DNA of 64,000 nt from Maribacter spongiicola (GCF_004364165.1 NZ_SOAY01000013.1:124001-188000); one strand, 5' to 3'. Shown: positions 30,285 through 40,843, counted from the stretch's first letter. Made by a program: numbers and translations. The notes: a model not told the origin generated them from the letters alone.

Positions 30285-32372
30285 ATGAAAAGAATATTTC
30301 TCCTATTACTTATTTTTTCAATTTCTTCAGCCCTTTTTGCACAAAACACTGTCGAAAAAGATAGTGTCACCCAATTGAACGAAGTTATTGTTGTAGATAC
30401 GCTAACAGCTAAAAATGCCATTGGTATTATACCTTCACAAACCATTGGCGCTACTACATTTGCAAATTATAGTCCGGTAGATTTCATTAGTTCCATAAAT
30501 CAAGTTTCTGGTCTTTATGCTTTATCTGGAGCGTTGAACACCAACAGAATAACCATTAGAGGTGTTGGTTCTAGAACATTATACGGCACAGATAAACTAA
30601 GGCTTTACTATAATAATATTCCAATTACCAATGGAACAGGCTCTTCGACCATTGAAGCTTTTGACCTAGAAAACTTGACATCTGTTGAAATTATTAAGGG
30701 ACCAAAAGGAACAGGATTTGGCACTAATTTAGGCGGAGCAATTATCTTGAACACCAAACAACTGAGCGATCAACCTACCAAGCTCACCAATAATACTACC
30801 ATTGGTTCTTACGGATTATTTAAAAATAGTTTAGGATTTACGCATTCGCAGGAGGATTTTTATATGACCTTTCAATATGGACATATGGAAATAGATGGAT
30901 ACCGTGATAACAATAGATTTGAACGTGACGGATTTCTACTGAATACCATTTTTAAACTAACAGATAAAAGTGAAATTGGACTTCTGGTAAATCATATTGA
31001 TTACTCTGCTCAAATAGCTAGCTCAATAAGTCAAGAAGATTTCGATGAAGATCCTACACAAGCTGCATTTACGTGGCAATCTGCCAAAGGATATGAAGAC
31101 AACAATTATAGCCTAATAGGGCTTTCTCATACCTACAATGCAAATTCTAATCTTAAAAATACGACAAGTTTATTTTATACTTATTTAGATCATTATGAAC
31201 CTGCGCCGTTTAATATTTTAGATGAATACACTAATGGCTATGGCTTTAGAACCTTATTCTCTGGTAAAATAGATATTTCTAAAAATGCCCTATTGTACAC
31301 CTTTGGCGCTGAACTTTATAAAGATGAATACTCATGGGGAACTTTTGAAAATCTTTATCAAGAAAACAATGGTAATGGAAGCTTACAAGGAGATAGGCTA
31401 TCTCAAAACAAAGAATTTCGAAGCCAAATCAATGCTTTCGCAACAGCCTCTTATTCATTTACGAATAAATTGACCGCACAATTGGGTTTAAACAGTAACA
31501 ACACTCAATATGATTTTAGAGATTTGTTTAACTCTGGCGAAAATAATACAAGTGCCAATAGAAATTTTAAAACCTTATTCTTACCTAGTTTAGATGTCAA
31601 CTATGCTATTACGCCATTCAACCATTTATACGCGAACATTAGCCGCGGATTTTCTAACCCGAGTTTAGAAGAAACATTGACCCCTGACGGAATCATAAAT
31701 ATCGATATTGTTCAAGAAACAGGCACAAACTACGAAATTGGCATTCAACATAAAAGCAAAGATGATAGGCTAAATTTGGATGTCGCTTTTTACCTAATGC
31801 CCATTAATAATTTACTAGTTGCCAAACGCGTTGGCGATAACCAGTATATTGGGCGTAATGCGGGTAAAACTAAACATCAAGGTGTTGATCTAGACTGGAG
31901 TTATAGCATTAGCTTAACCAATAAAATAACGATATCACCATTTATAAGCTACACCTTCAGTAATCATAAGTTCATTGATTTCATGGATGAAGAGGCTGAT
32001 GCAGATTACTCTGAAAATGCATTAACAGGTGTACCAAAAAACAAAATAAATTCTGGAATACAAACTAATTTTGGGAACGGATTATTTATAAATGTTACCC
32101 ATCAATTTATTGATGAAATACCGTTAACAGATGCGAATTCGCTTTATAGTGACTCCTTTAATTTATTAAACATTAAAATAGGCTACAAAAATCAGATAAC
32201 AGAAAAATTACGTGTAGGTATAGATTTTGGCATCAATAATTTAACAGACACAAAGTATGCCCAATCAGTATTAATAAATGCTACCGGATTTGGAGGAAAT
32301 GCCCCAAGGTATTTCTACCCTGGGAACACTATTAATTACTACGGTGGTGTAAAACTGAATTACATCCTATAA
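30285..32372 (+). CDS. TonB-dependent receptor (FecA/siderophore-receptor-like)
   Basis: This 695-aa protein has a signal peptide ending SALFAQ and an N-terminal TonB-box-like QLNEVIVVDTL. Its plug domain follows (SINQVSGLYALSGALNTNRI, KGPKGTGFGTNLGGAI), then a barrel with typical late strands (YANISRGFSNPSLEETL, YEIGIQHKSK). There is no carboxypeptidase-D-like domain. A metal-chelate substrate is likely for such receptors but not proven here. It ends one base before the convergent glyS stop. Confidence 0.88.
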   Translation: MKRIFLLLLIFSISSALFAQNTVEKDSVTQLNEVIVVDTLTAKNAIGIIPSQTIGATTFANYSPVDFISSINQVSGLYALSGALNTNRITIRGVGSRTLYGTDKLRLYYNNIPITNGTGSSTIEAFDLENLTSVEIIKGPKGTGFGTNLGGAIILNTKQLSDQPTKLTNNTTIGSYGLFKNSLGFTHSQEDFYMTFQYGHMEIDGYRDNNRFERDGFLLNTIFKLTDKSEIGLLVNHIDYSAQIASSISQEDFDEDPTQAAFTWQSAKGYEDNNYSLIGLSHTYNANSNLKNTTSLFYTYLDHYEPAPFNILDEYTNGYGFRTLFSGKIDISKNALLYTFGAELYKDEYSWGTFENLYQENNGNGSLQGDRLSQNKEFRSQINAFATASYSFTNKLTAQLGLNSNNTQYDFRDLFNSGENNTSANRNFKTLFLPSLDVNYAITPFNHLYANISRGFSNPSLEETLTPDGIINIDIVQETGTNYEIGIQHKSKDDRLNLDVAFYLMPINNLLVAKRVGDNQYIGRNAGKTKHQGVDLDWSYSISLTNKITISPFISYTFSNHKFIDFMDEEADADYSENALTGVPKNKINSGIQTNFGNGLFINVTHQFIDEIPLTDANSLYSDSFNLLNIKIGYKNQITEKLRVGIDFGINNLTDTKYAQSVLINATGFGGNAPRYFYPGNTINYYGGVKLNYIL

Positions 32373-32373
32373 A

Positions 32374-33918
32374 CTATTCCATTTTTTTCAACCAAGTACT
32401 CATATCGACCGCATCATGAATAATACCTTTCAATGCCGATATGGCAACACGTTCTTGCTCCATAGAATCTCTATGTCTAATAGTAACAGTTTGGTCTTCT
32501 ACAGACTGGTGGTCAACGGTAATACAAAACGGAGTACCATTGGCATCTTGTCTTCTGTATCGTCTACCTACAGCATCTTTTTCATCATAAGTAACATTAA
32601 AATCCCACTTAAGATCATCAATAATTTCTTGTGCAATTTCTGGTAGACCATCCTTTTTAAGTAAAGGTAATATAGCAGCTTTTACAGGTGCCAAAACAGC
32701 TGGTAACTTAAGAACTGTTCTAGTTGTATTGTTTTCTAATTCTTCTTCTTGAAGCGAGTTAGAGAATACTGCCAAGAACATTCTATCTAAACCAATAGAT
32801 GTTTCTAATACGTAAGGAACATAGTTTTTGTTTACCTCATGATCAAAATATTGTAACTTCTTACCAGAGAATTTCTCGTGACTGCTTAAATCAAAATCGG
32901 TACGTGAATGTATCCCTTCTAATTCTTTAAACCCGAATGGAAAACGAAATTCTATATCAGAAGCTGCATCTGCATAATGTGCTAATTTCTCATGGTCATG
33001 AAAACGATAATTATCTTGACCCAAACCAAGAGATAAATGCCACTTCATTCTTTTTTCTTTCCAGATTTCATACCACTCTTGCTGGGTACCTGGCTGTATA
33101 AAGAATTGCATTTCCATTTGTTCGAACTCACGCATTCTAAAAATGAACTGTCTAGCAACAATTTCATTTCTAAAAGCCTTACCGGTCTGTGCTATACCGA
33201 AAGGAAGCTTCATACGACCAGATTTCTGAACATTTAAGAAGTTTACAAAAATACCCTGAGCAGTTTCTGGTCTAAGAAATAGATCTATTGCAGTTTCTGC
33301 ATTGGCACCTAATTTTGTACCGAACATTAAATTGAACTGCTTTACCTCTGTCCAGTTTTTAGAGCCTGACATTGGGCAAGCGATATCTAATTCTTCAATT
33401 AGCGCTTTTACATCGGCTAAATCTTCTTCTTGTAAAGATTTTGCCAATCTACTTAAAATGGTTTTTCCTTGCTCTTGATACTCAACTACACGTTGGTTCG
33501 TTTGCAAAAACTGTTCTTTATCAAAAGCTTCGCCAAAACGTTTTTCAGCTTTACCGACTTCTTTTTCGATTTTAGCATCGATTTTAGCGACATAATCTTC
33601 CACTAATACATCTGCTCTATATCTTTTTTTAGAATCTTTATTATCTATTAAAGGATCATTGAAAGCATCAATATGCCCAGAAGCCTTCCAGGTTAATGGG
33701 TGCATGAAAATTGCAGCATCTAAGCCAACAATATTGTCATTGAGCTGAACCATCGCCTTCCACCAATAGTCGCGTATATTCTTTTTAAGCTCAACACCAT
33801 TTTGACCGTAATCATAAATAGCACTTAACCCGTCATAAATTTCACTAGATTGAAATACATATCCGTATTCCTTTGCGTGAGAAATTACACGCTTAAAATC
33901 ATCTTCTTGCTTTGCCAT
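32374..33918 (-). CDS. glyS: Glycyl-tRNA synthetase, single-chain (alpha2) type
   Basis: This protein has 514 aa from ATG 33918 (MAKQEDDFKRVISHAKEYGY); an upstream in-frame TTG at 33936 lies on the far side of the promoter box and is rejected. The class II motifs are seen: VNFLNVQKSGRMKLPFGIAQTGKAFRNEI (motif 2), YVLETSIGLDRMFLAV (motif 3), and the C-terminal anticodon-binding domain (VTYDEKDAVGRRYRRQDANG). This is the archaeal/eukaryal-like form used by Bacteroidota. It charges tRNA-Gly in the cytoplasm. Confidence 0.96.
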   Translation of the reverse strand: MAKQEDDFKRVISHAKEYGYVFQSSEIYDGLSAIYDYGQNGVELKKNIRDYWWKAMVQLNDNIVGLDAAIFMHPLTWKASGHIDAFNDPLIDNKDSKKRYRADVLVEDYVAKIDAKIEKEVGKAEKRFGEAFDKEQFLQTNQRVVEYQEQGKTILSRLAKSLQEEDLADVKALIEELDIACPMSGSKNWTEVKQFNLMFGTKLGANAETAIDLFLRPETAQGIFVNFLNVQKSGRMKLPFGIAQTGKAFRNEIVARQFIFRMREFEQMEMQFFIQPGTQQEWYEIWKEKRMKWHLSLGLGQDNYRFHDHEKLAHYADAASDIEFRFPFGFKELEGIHSRTDFDLSSHEKFSGKKLQYFDHEVNKNYVPYVLETSIGLDRMFLAVFSNSLQEEELENNTTRTVLKLPAVLAPVKAAILPLLKKDGLPEIAQEIIDDLKWDFNVTYDEKDAVGRRYRRQDANGTPFCITVDHQSVEDQTVTIRHRDSMEQERVAISALKGIIHDAVDMSTWLKKME

Positions 33919-33922
33919 TTGG

Positions 33923-33930
33923 CAAAAATA
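33923..33930 (-). promoter_or_regulatory. -7 box TATTTTTG four bases upstream of the glyS start
   Basis: The reverse strand reads TATTTTTG-CCAA-ATG, the same spacing as at bioF. It predicts a leaderless or nearly leaderless glyS transcript. A T-rich run with TTTTGG lies further upstream, but a -33 box at standard spacing is not clear. Confidence 0.5.
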
Positions 33931-33955
33931 GAACAATAGACCAAAAAAAAAATAA

Positions 33956-34855
33956 TTATTTCAATTCAAATTCAGAAGAAGTAATTAAACGTTCGTCTTC
34001 AAACACATTTAAAGTGTAATTACCTTCCATTAATGAACCTTCTGGTATGGTAATCGACTCGCATAAAGACTGATCTAATCCTGTAAAAATAAATTCGACT
34101 CTTTTGCTATACACATTTCCATTTACAGTAATGGTATTGGCATTATCTTCGACAATCTGTTTGTTGGGATCTAAAAACTGTAGATAAATAACTTTTTCGT
34201 TATCAGCCTCACTCTCATCCGCCAAAACTGTAACACAACCTCTTAATTTTTCAATTATAGATGCCTTGTTCGTTTTAGTCGGCTTTGTACCACGAATTAA
34301 TCTGAAACCGCTTCCTTCAGAATTAGCCATTTTTAAATAGCTCTTCGTCTTCAACTTCTGATTAAGTTCTAGAATTTTTCTTCTTTGTAAAGCCTCGGCC
34401 TCTGCTAAAGAATTACTGTTTGTTCTAAGATTTTCAATTTGCTTACGAGACTCATCGTACTTATCCGTAAGTAACATGTTGTTATATCGTAAGAAATTGT
34501 TCTTTAAAATTAAGCTGTCGTTCTTAGATTCTAGTCTACGTAGTTCTGTTTTGAACTCTCTTAACTTTTGAACCGTAAAGTTTAAACGCCCAACTGAATC
34601 TAAAAGTTCTTGTACTTTATATTTAGAATCTTGCAATTCTATTTCATTCATTTCACTTTTAGCAGATAAACGTGCCACATCTGCCTTCATAATAGTAAGG
34701 TCTTTTACCAAAATCTCTTTTTCTTGTTCTAAGAAACCGATTTGTGCATTTGATTGGGCATAACTATAGTAGAATGCAATTAGCAACGCTATAATTACAG
34801 CAATAAATGCTGCAAGTATTATTTTATAATTGAATTTGTTATCTTGACTGTCCAT
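33956..34855 (-). CDS. Membrane-anchored coiled-coil protein
   Basis: This 299-aa protein has a single N-terminal transmembrane helix (about 10-32, KIILAAFIAVIIALLIAFYY) followed by a long coiled coil (about 38-170, heptads such as LEQEKEILVKDL, LRRLESKNDSLILKNN). The C-terminal domain (about 200-299) is predicted to be beta-rich and periplasmic (VIYLQFLDPNKQIVEDN, MEGNYTLNVFED). Function is not recognised; homologues occur next to comF in flavobacteria as far as I recall. It is divergent from comF, with only 40 bases between the two starts. Confidence 0.7.
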   Translation of the reverse strand: MDSQDNKFNYKIILAAFIAVIIALLIAFYYSYAQSNAQIGFLEQEKEILVKDLTIMKADVARLSAKSEMNEIELQDSKYKVQELLDSVGRLNFTVQKLREFKTELRRLESKNDSLILKNNFLRYNNMLLTDKYDESRKQIENLRTNSNSLAEAEALQRRKILELNQKLKTKSYLKMANSEGSGFRLIRGTKPTKTNKASIIEKLRGCVTVLADESEADNEKVIYLQFLDPNKQIVEDNANTITVNGNVYSKRVEFIFTGLDQSLCESITIPEGSLMEGNYTLNVFEDERLITSSEFELK

Positions 34856-34895
34856 TTAAAAAGCGGGCTGTAGGTTGTTTAATCTGTAAAATTTG

Positions 34896-35597
34896 ATGAA
34901 AAACATAATTTCAAATATACTAAAGGATGTTACCAACATACTACTACCCATATCATGTTTTGGATGTAATGCTCGATTATATAGAGGAGAGGCTCTTCTC
35001 TGTACATCTTGCCGACATCAATTACCACTTACCGAGTATACCTTTAACGATGAAAATGCCGTTGACCGTATTTTTTATGGTCGAATTAACATAAAAAAGG
35101 CAAATTCATTCTTATTCTTTACCGAAATTGGAATCGTAAAAAACCTCATCCATTTTTTAAAATATAAGAATCAAGAAGGTATTGGGCACTTTTTAGGTGA
35201 CTGGCACGGACAAGTTTTAAAAAAACAAGGCCATTTACCACAAATAGATTTTGTCATACCCGTACCATTGCACCGAAAGAAACTAAAAAAAAGAGGCTAT
35301 AACCAAGTTGCACTTTTTGCCAAACAAATTGCTTTCCATATCAATGCCCAATACATTGATGATATTTTGGTAAAAACCGCTAATACAAAAACGCAAACCA
35401 AAAGAAACAGATTAAGCAGATGGTATGACAATAGATCTTTATATGAAATTAAAAATGGAAAAACGCTTGCCAACAAAACTATACTTTTGGTTGACGATGT
35501 AATCACTACAGGCGCTACTATGGAAATCTGCGCCAACACTTTTAAAGATATCGAAGGTGTTGAGATTTATATTTCTAGTATGGCAGTTGTTCCATAG
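34896..35597 (+). CDS. comF: ComF-family phosphoribosyltransferase-like protein
   Basis: This protein has 233 aa from ATG 34896. An N-terminal zinc finger has two CxxC pairs (CFGCNARL, CTSC). The C-terminal phosphoribosyltransferase fold has the PRPP loop VLLVDDVITTGATM (about 199-212). The VPLHRKKLKKRGYNQ segment is the ComF signature. In naturally competent bacteria ComF helps DNA entry or processing; that role is not established for this group. Confidence 0.9.
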   Translation: MKNIISNILKDVTNILLPISCFGCNARLYRGEALLCTSCRHQLPLTEYTFNDENAVDRIFYGRINIKKANSFLFFTEIGIVKNLIHFLKYKNQEGIGHFLGDWHGQVLKKQGHLPQIDFVIPVPLHRKKLKKRGYNQVALFAKQIAFHINAQYIDDILVKTANTKTQTKRNRLSRWYDNRSLYEIKNGKTLANKTILLVDDVITTGATMEICANTFKDIEGVEIYISSMAVVP

Positions 35598-35648
35598 AAT
35601 TAGATTTCTATAAAATATGTTGTTTCTTTGCGGTCGATAATCACACTA

Positions 35649-37265
35649 ATGAGCAGAAAAATTTTAGGTTTTATATTTGTTTTTATCATCGTATTGGTTT
35701 CATATCAATGTGCACAACGAGGTACACCGACAGGCGGACCGAAGGATATTACTCCACCAGAATTAACAAGGGCCGAGCCGCCTAATTTAACTACGAACTT
35801 TACGGGACAAAAAATTAGATTGTATTTTGATGAATTAGTGAAGCTAAAAGATATTCAAAAGCAACTGATAATTTCACCCCCTTTAAATAATGCTCCGGTA
35901 CTTTCACCCATTGGCAATGTCAATAAATATGTTGAAATAACGATTAAAGATACCCTTGAACCCAATACTACCTATACTTTTAACTTTGGTCAAGGTATTG
36001 TTGATAACAACGAAGAAAATCCGAAATCATTTTTTACCTATGTTTTCTCTACTGGTGATTACATTGATTCATTATCGCTAACAGGTGTGGTTAAAGATGC
36101 ATTTAATAAAAAAGCCGATGATTTTGTTAGTGTAATGCTCTATAAAATTGACAGCAGCTACACCGACTCTACTGTTTACAAGAGACCACCGAATTACATT
36201 ACAAATACTCTAGATAGCGCAGTTATATTTAAACTTAACAATTTAAAAGAAGGCAAATATGCTTTGTTTGGTATTAAAGATGCCTCAGGCAATAATTTAT
36301 TTGATCAAAAAACCGATAAAATAGGTTTTGTACGTGATACAATAAACTTACCTACAGATTCCATTTATTTGTTAAATCTATTCAAAGAAATTCAAGATTA
36401 TGGTGTAGCCGTACCTAGTATGGAAGCCAGCAATAGAATAAGTTTTGGCTATTATGGCGAGGGTGACGACATCCAAATTGAAACCATTACCAAAATACCA
36501 GATACCGTAAAAACAAAGATTACTAAAGAAAGAGAAAAAGATACATTGAATTTTTGGTTCACACCTTATGAAATGGACTCGATTATTTTCGTAATCACCA
36601 ATGAATCTTTAAAAGTAAAAGACACCTTTAAAGTTAAGAACAGAAAAGTTGAGTTTGACTCCTTAAAGATTTCTATGAGTCAAAATGGAAATATTGAGAT
36701 GGATAAGCCTATAAACCTTTTAAGCAATACACCAATAATTAGGTTTGATAGTACCAAGATTAAATTGATGGATAAAGATTCTGTAGAAATTGCCTATTCA
36801 TTAAAACTTGACACCCTACAAAATTTATTGAATTTTGATTTTAAGGTTCATCCGGACCAAAGCTACAGAATGGAATTAGTGCCGGGTGCAGTGACTGATT
36901 TTTTCGAAACATCTAATGATTCGGTCGATTATTCTTTTAGAACAAAAAGTATTGCCGATTATGGTAACCTGACCCTGAGTTTAAATGGTAATACTATTGT
37001 TTACCCCATAATTGTTCAGCTAACCAATGAAAAGGGAGATTTACAGCGAGAAATTTATGCTAGCAGACCACAAGAATATGTTTTCAACAATCTGAACCCA
37101 GGTAAATATCAAGCTAGGGTCATATTCGATATGAACGGTAATGGAAAATGGGATACGGGTAGTTTCTTAGAACATAGACAACCTGAAAAAATAAGCTATT
37201 ACCCTACGTTAATAGAGCTACGTGCCAATTGGGAAAAAATAGAGACGTTTAATTTGATAGAGTAA
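35649..37265 (+). CDS. Lipoprotein with bacterial Ig-like (Big_5) domain
   Basis: This protein has 538 aa from ATG 35649 (an upstream TTG at 35628 is unlikely). The signal peptide ends in a lipobox with Cys in VSYQCAQRGTPTGGPKD, which is followed by DITPPELTRAEPPNLTTNFTGQKIRLYFDELV. This is the Big_5 Ig-like fold common in flavobacterial lipoproteins. The rest is beta-rich with a C-terminal NPGKYQARVIFDMNGNGKWDTG repeat-like strand. It is probably at the outer membrane. Its 3' end overlaps the convergent nitrilase gene by 17 bases. Confidence 0.8.
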   Translation: MSRKILGFIFVFIIVLVSYQCAQRGTPTGGPKDITPPELTRAEPPNLTTNFTGQKIRLYFDELVKLKDIQKQLIISPPLNNAPVLSPIGNVNKYVEITIKDTLEPNTTYTFNFGQGIVDNNEENPKSFFTYVFSTGDYIDSLSLTGVVKDAFNKKADDFVSVMLYKIDSSYTDSTVYKRPPNYITNTLDSAVIFKLNNLKEGKYALFGIKDASGNNLFDQKTDKIGFVRDTINLPTDSIYLLNLFKEIQDYGVAVPSMEASNRISFGYYGEGDDIQIETITKIPDTVKTKITKEREKDTLNFWFTPYEMDSIIFVITNESLKVKDTFKVKNRKVEFDSLKISMSQNGNIEMDKPINLLSNTPIIRFDSTKIKLMDKDSVEIAYSLKLDTLQNLLNFDFKVHPDQSYRMELVPGAVTDFFETSNDSVDYSFRTKSIADYGNLTLSLNGNTIVYPIIVQLTNEKGDLQREIYASRPQEYVFNNLNPGKYQARVIFDMNGNGKWDTGSFLEHRQPEKISYYPTLIELRANWEKIETFNLIE

Positions 37266-38034
37266 AATGATCGCGATCATTTAGAAAACGAAGCTTTTTA
37301 CGAACGAGGTCAATTTTCTCCTTCTCTATTTCTACTATAATCGTTTCTTCTTTTTCGGTAAGCGATATCAAGCCGCCAAGTGGGTCATATAAACTAGAGT
37401 GACCTGGGTATAGATGACCCACCTCATCTATACCAACACGATTTACACCAACACAATAGACCATATTCTCGATTGCTCTTGCTTTTAACAATGCATCCCA
37501 GGCATTGATTCTTGGAGTCGGCCAATTTGCAGTGTACAACAACACATCAAAATTTTCTGTATTTCTACTCCAAACCGGAAAACGAAGATCATAACATACT
37601 AAAGGGCAAATAGCAAACCCCCTAAAATTCACTATTAATCTCTCTGTACCCGCCGTATATTTTTCATGTTCTCCTGCCAATGTAAACGTATGTCGTTTAT
37701 CATAGCTTTCATACTCTCCATTAGGTTTTACAACGAGGAGTCTATTATAGTAATTGCCGTTATCATGAAATACCGTACTGCCAATAATAGCGCTATTTTT
37801 ACAGGTTGCTATTTTCTTCATCCAATCTAAGGTTATTACACCTTCATGAATATCTATATTAGCAGGTGACATAGTAAAACCCGTTGTAAACATTTCTGGT
37901 AGTACTATAAGATCAACATCTTGTTCAATTTGTTCAATTTTATTACCGAACATGTCTCTATTTGCATTAGGATTTTCCCAATGTAAAGAAGATTGTATTA
38001 ACGCTATTTTTAAACGACTGTTATTCTGTTGCAT
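37249..38034 (-). CDS. Nitrilase-superfamily omega-amidase (YafV-like)
   Basis: This 261-aa cytoplasmic hydrolase has the full catalytic set: E47 in VLPEMFTTGF, K113 in YDKRHTF and C147 in CPLVCYDLRFPVW. The family hydrolyses omega-amides such as 2-oxoglutaramate (metabolite repair). It follows the ankyrin gene by 5 bases and overlaps the 3' end of the convergent Ig-like gene by 17 bases. Confidence 0.9.
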   Translation of the reverse strand: MQQNNSRLKIALIQSSLHWENPNANRDMFGNKIEQIEQDVDLIVLPEMFTTGFTMSPANIDIHEGVITLDWMKKIATCKNSAIIGSTVFHDNGNYYNRLLVVKPNGEYESYDKRHTFTLAGEHEKYTAGTERLIVNFRGFAICPLVCYDLRFPVWSRNTENFDVLLYTANWPTPRINAWDALLKARAIENMVYCVGVNRVGIDEVGHLYPGHSSLYDPLGGLISLTEKEETIIVEIEKEKIDLVRKKLRFLNDRDHFTLSN

Positions 38035-38039
38035 ACTAC

Positions 38040-38504
38040 TTATTCCAATAAATCTACAAAAGCACTTACCCCTTGTGTTTTTGCAATATCTAAAGCACTG
38101 TTTCCTCTATTATCTTTTATCGACTTATCTGCGCCATTGGCAATTAATAGCTTCGCAATATCTAAGCGATTAAATTGGGTGGCATATATAAGGCATGTAG
38201 CCCCCATTGCATTACGCTCATTTAGCTGTGCTTTCTTTTCTATCAATAATTTAGCGATATCGGTAAAACCTTTAAAACAAACACCCATTAAGGCCGTATT
38301 ACCAGAGGCATCTACAGCATCGATTTTTGCACCTTTGTCCAATAATAGCGATGCAATCTCCATTTCATCATAATACGTCGCTAAAATTAACGGTGTCGAC
38401 CCTCTAGCATCTTTACTATTAACAAGTACAGGATTCTTTTCTAACATAGATTTAACCTCGTTAAAACTACCTTCTCTAATTCCTTTAAAAAAAAACTCGT
38501 TCAT
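38040..38504 (-). CDS. Ankyrin-repeat protein
   Basis: This 154-aa protein is made of about four ankyrin repeats. The GSTPLILATYYDEMEIASLLL, GNTALMGVCFKGFTDIAKLL and GATCLIYATQFNRLDIAKLL units follow the 33-residue consensus. There is no signal peptide. It is a protein-interaction module in an operon with the omega-amidase; the partner is unknown. Confidence 0.9.
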   Translation of the reverse strand: MNEFFFKGIREGSFNEVKSMLEKNPVLVNSKDARGSTPLILATYYDEMEIASLLLDKGAKIDAVDASGNTALMGVCFKGFTDIAKLLIEKKAQLNERNAMGATCLIYATQFNRLDIAKLLIANGADKSIKDNRGNSALDIAKTQGVSAFVDLLE

Positions 38505-38637
38505 AAGATTGTATTATAAATTATTCTCATTATTCAGAAAACAGAAGCAATTGAACTAAGAAGTATTTTCTTACCGTTCGACAAACTTTTCCTACCTTAA
38601 AGATAATATGTACCTTTAAATAAAAATTCTAGAACTT

Positions 38638-40833
38638 TTGAAAACATTAGCCGTTGACTTTCTTTTAAAAGAGTCCCCCAATGCAATTGCTATCGTCGAT
38701 ACTAAGTTAAACTTTATTAGCTACTCTAACCAGTGGCATCAAAAATTTAGTCTTAACAAAACTGATAATGATAATAAACCCCTGTTTGACAACATAATCG
38801 AAATGCCCGATTCATTCAAAATTGCCTTAAATAATGGGGTAAATGGAAAAGAGGACATTAACCTGGGACAAAAATTTGTTTTCCCCAACGGTAAGCTTCA
38901 ATGGTTAAAATGGAAAATTATACCTTCTAAATCTGAGAACCATGGTTTTGACGGTGCCATAATATTTTTAGATGATATTACGATTGAACAAAAAGAAATA
39001 GAATTATTACATAAGGCTGAAGAGGTTGCCAGAATAGGATGCTGGGAACTTGATTTACTTAATAATACCTTAAACTGGACAAAAACTACTAAAGACATTC
39101 ACGAAGTAACCAATGATTTTATCCCGAATTTAAAGGAAGGAATAAACTTTTATAAAGAAGGTGTTCACAGAGAAAAGATTACTCAATTAGTTGGTTTAGC
39201 TATTAGCGAAGGTAAACCTTACGACACTGAGTTAATTATTATTACTGCCAAAGGAAATGAAGTTTGGGTACGCGCAAAAGGTGAAGTTGAAATGTTGAAT
39301 GGTAAAGCGGTTAGACTTATAGGTACTTTCCAGGATATAGATGAACGAAAGAAAATTGAATTAGCTCATCAAGAAATTTCGGAACTTTTAAAAATTACCA
39401 CTCAAACTGCACAAATTGGTACATGGGACTATAATCTTCTTGAAAATAATCTTGAATGGGACCATGAGATGTACCGGATTTTTAATATTGACAAAAATAA
39501 TTTTTCCGGCGTTTTTAAAGCTTGGTCATCCTCAATACATCCAGATGATTTAGAAAGAACATTGGCTGCAACAAACGATGCTATCAATGGCATTAAAGAT
39601 TTCGATGAAGAGTTTAGAATAAAACATAAAGATGGTTCTATAAAATTTATTAGAGGGCTATCAAAGACCATTAAAGACTTTAATGGTAATGCCATTAAAA
39701 TGACAGGGGCAAATTGGGATATTACAGAACTTCGTAGTACCGAATTTAAATTAGCCGAAAGCACCAAACTATTCGCTGAAACTTTTGAACATTCTGCCAT
39801 TGGCATGGCATTGGTGAGTCCGGATCTTAAATGGCTAAAAGTAAACAAAAGCCTATCTCAAAGTTTAGGGTATTCTGAAGAAGAGTTATTAAAAATGACC
39901 TCAATGGATATTACTCACCCAGATGATATACCAAATAGTACTTTCTATAAAAACAAAGTTAAAATAGGCGGCAATAAAAATTTACAGTTACAAAAAAGAT
40001 ATTTTCATAAAAATGGCAATATAGTTCATGCTATTATTGGGGCTACTCCTGTAAAAGACCTCAATGGCAATATAAGCCATGTAATCACCCAATTTCTAGA
40101 TATTACCGATAGAATTGAAGCACAAAAAAAATTAGAAGCTTTGGTAGATGTTACCAAAAGCCAAAATGAAAGTTTAACCAATTTCGCCCATATTGTATCG
40201 CATAACCTTAGGTCACATTCTACAAATATGACTATGCTTACCAAATTTTTAAATGAAGAAGAAGATGAAGATGAAGTTAAAAATTTAAATAGAATGATTA
40301 CTAATGCTACCCAAAGTTTATCTGAAACCATAGCGCATTTAAATGATGTAGTACAAGTAAAAACCGGTGCACTTGAACAATTGCAAAGCATTAGTATACT
40401 TAATACAATCAATCAAATAACCAAAAGTATAAACGGCTTACTTGAAGAACAACACGCAACACTAAATTTAGATATAAATAAGTCGCATTTTGTACATGCA
40501 GTACCAGCATATTTAGAAAGTATATTTCTGAATGTTTTAACCAATGCCTTAAAATATAGGGCTAAAGAACGAACACCTGTTATTGATATAAAATCTAAAA
40601 TTGAAAAAAATGATATTCTAATTTCATTTACTGATAACGGTCAGGGCATCGATTTAAACAAACATGGTAATAACATATTTGGGATGTATAAAACTTTTCA
40701 TAAACACAAAGATGCCAAAGGAATAGGGTTATTTATAACCAAAAACCAAATAGAATCAATGAATGGTAGCATAAGCATTGAAAGTGAAGTTGACAAAGGC
40801 ACTACTATTTTCATTAAACTTAAACAGGCATAA
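38638..40833 (+). CDS. Multi-PAS hybrid-less sensor histidine kinase
   Basis: This 731-aa soluble protein uses a TTG start at 38638, since no ATG upstream of the first PAS core exists. Four PAS/PAC modules run to about residue 500 (PAS cores ARIGCWELDLLNNTLNWTKT, AQIGTWDYNLLENNLEWDHE, EHSAIGMALVSPDLKWLKVN). The DHp follows with FAHIVSHNLRSH (H522 expected phosphorylated). A complete ATPase domain has N box NVLTNALKYR, G1 TDNGQGIDL and G2 KGIGLFITKNQIESMNG. Unlike the sensor at 2152 it is catalytically complete. A response regulator starts 10 bases later. Confidence 0.92.
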   Translation: MKTLAVDFLLKESPNAIAIVDTKLNFISYSNQWHQKFSLNKTDNDNKPLFDNIIEMPDSFKIALNNGVNGKEDINLGQKFVFPNGKLQWLKWKIIPSKSENHGFDGAIIFLDDITIEQKEIELLHKAEEVARIGCWELDLLNNTLNWTKTTKDIHEVTNDFIPNLKEGINFYKEGVHREKITQLVGLAISEGKPYDTELIIITAKGNEVWVRAKGEVEMLNGKAVRLIGTFQDIDERKKIELAHQEISELLKITTQTAQIGTWDYNLLENNLEWDHEMYRIFNIDKNNFSGVFKAWSSSIHPDDLERTLAATNDAINGIKDFDEEFRIKHKDGSIKFIRGLSKTIKDFNGNAIKMTGANWDITELRSTEFKLAESTKLFAETFEHSAIGMALVSPDLKWLKVNKSLSQSLGYSEEELLKMTSMDITHPDDIPNSTFYKNKVKIGGNKNLQLQKRYFHKNGNIVHAIIGATPVKDLNGNISHVITQFLDITDRIEAQKKLEALVDVTKSQNESLTNFAHIVSHNLRSHSTNMTMLTKFLNEEEDEDEVKNLNRMITNATQSLSETIAHLNDVVQVKTGALEQLQSISILNTINQITKSINGLLEEQHATLNLDINKSHFVHAVPAYLESIFLNVLTNALKYRAKERTPVIDIKSKIEKNDILISFTDNGQGIDLNKHGNNIFGMYKTFHKHKDAKGIGLFITKNQIESMNGSISIESEVDKGTTIFIKLKQA

Positions 40834-40843
40834 TAAAATAATT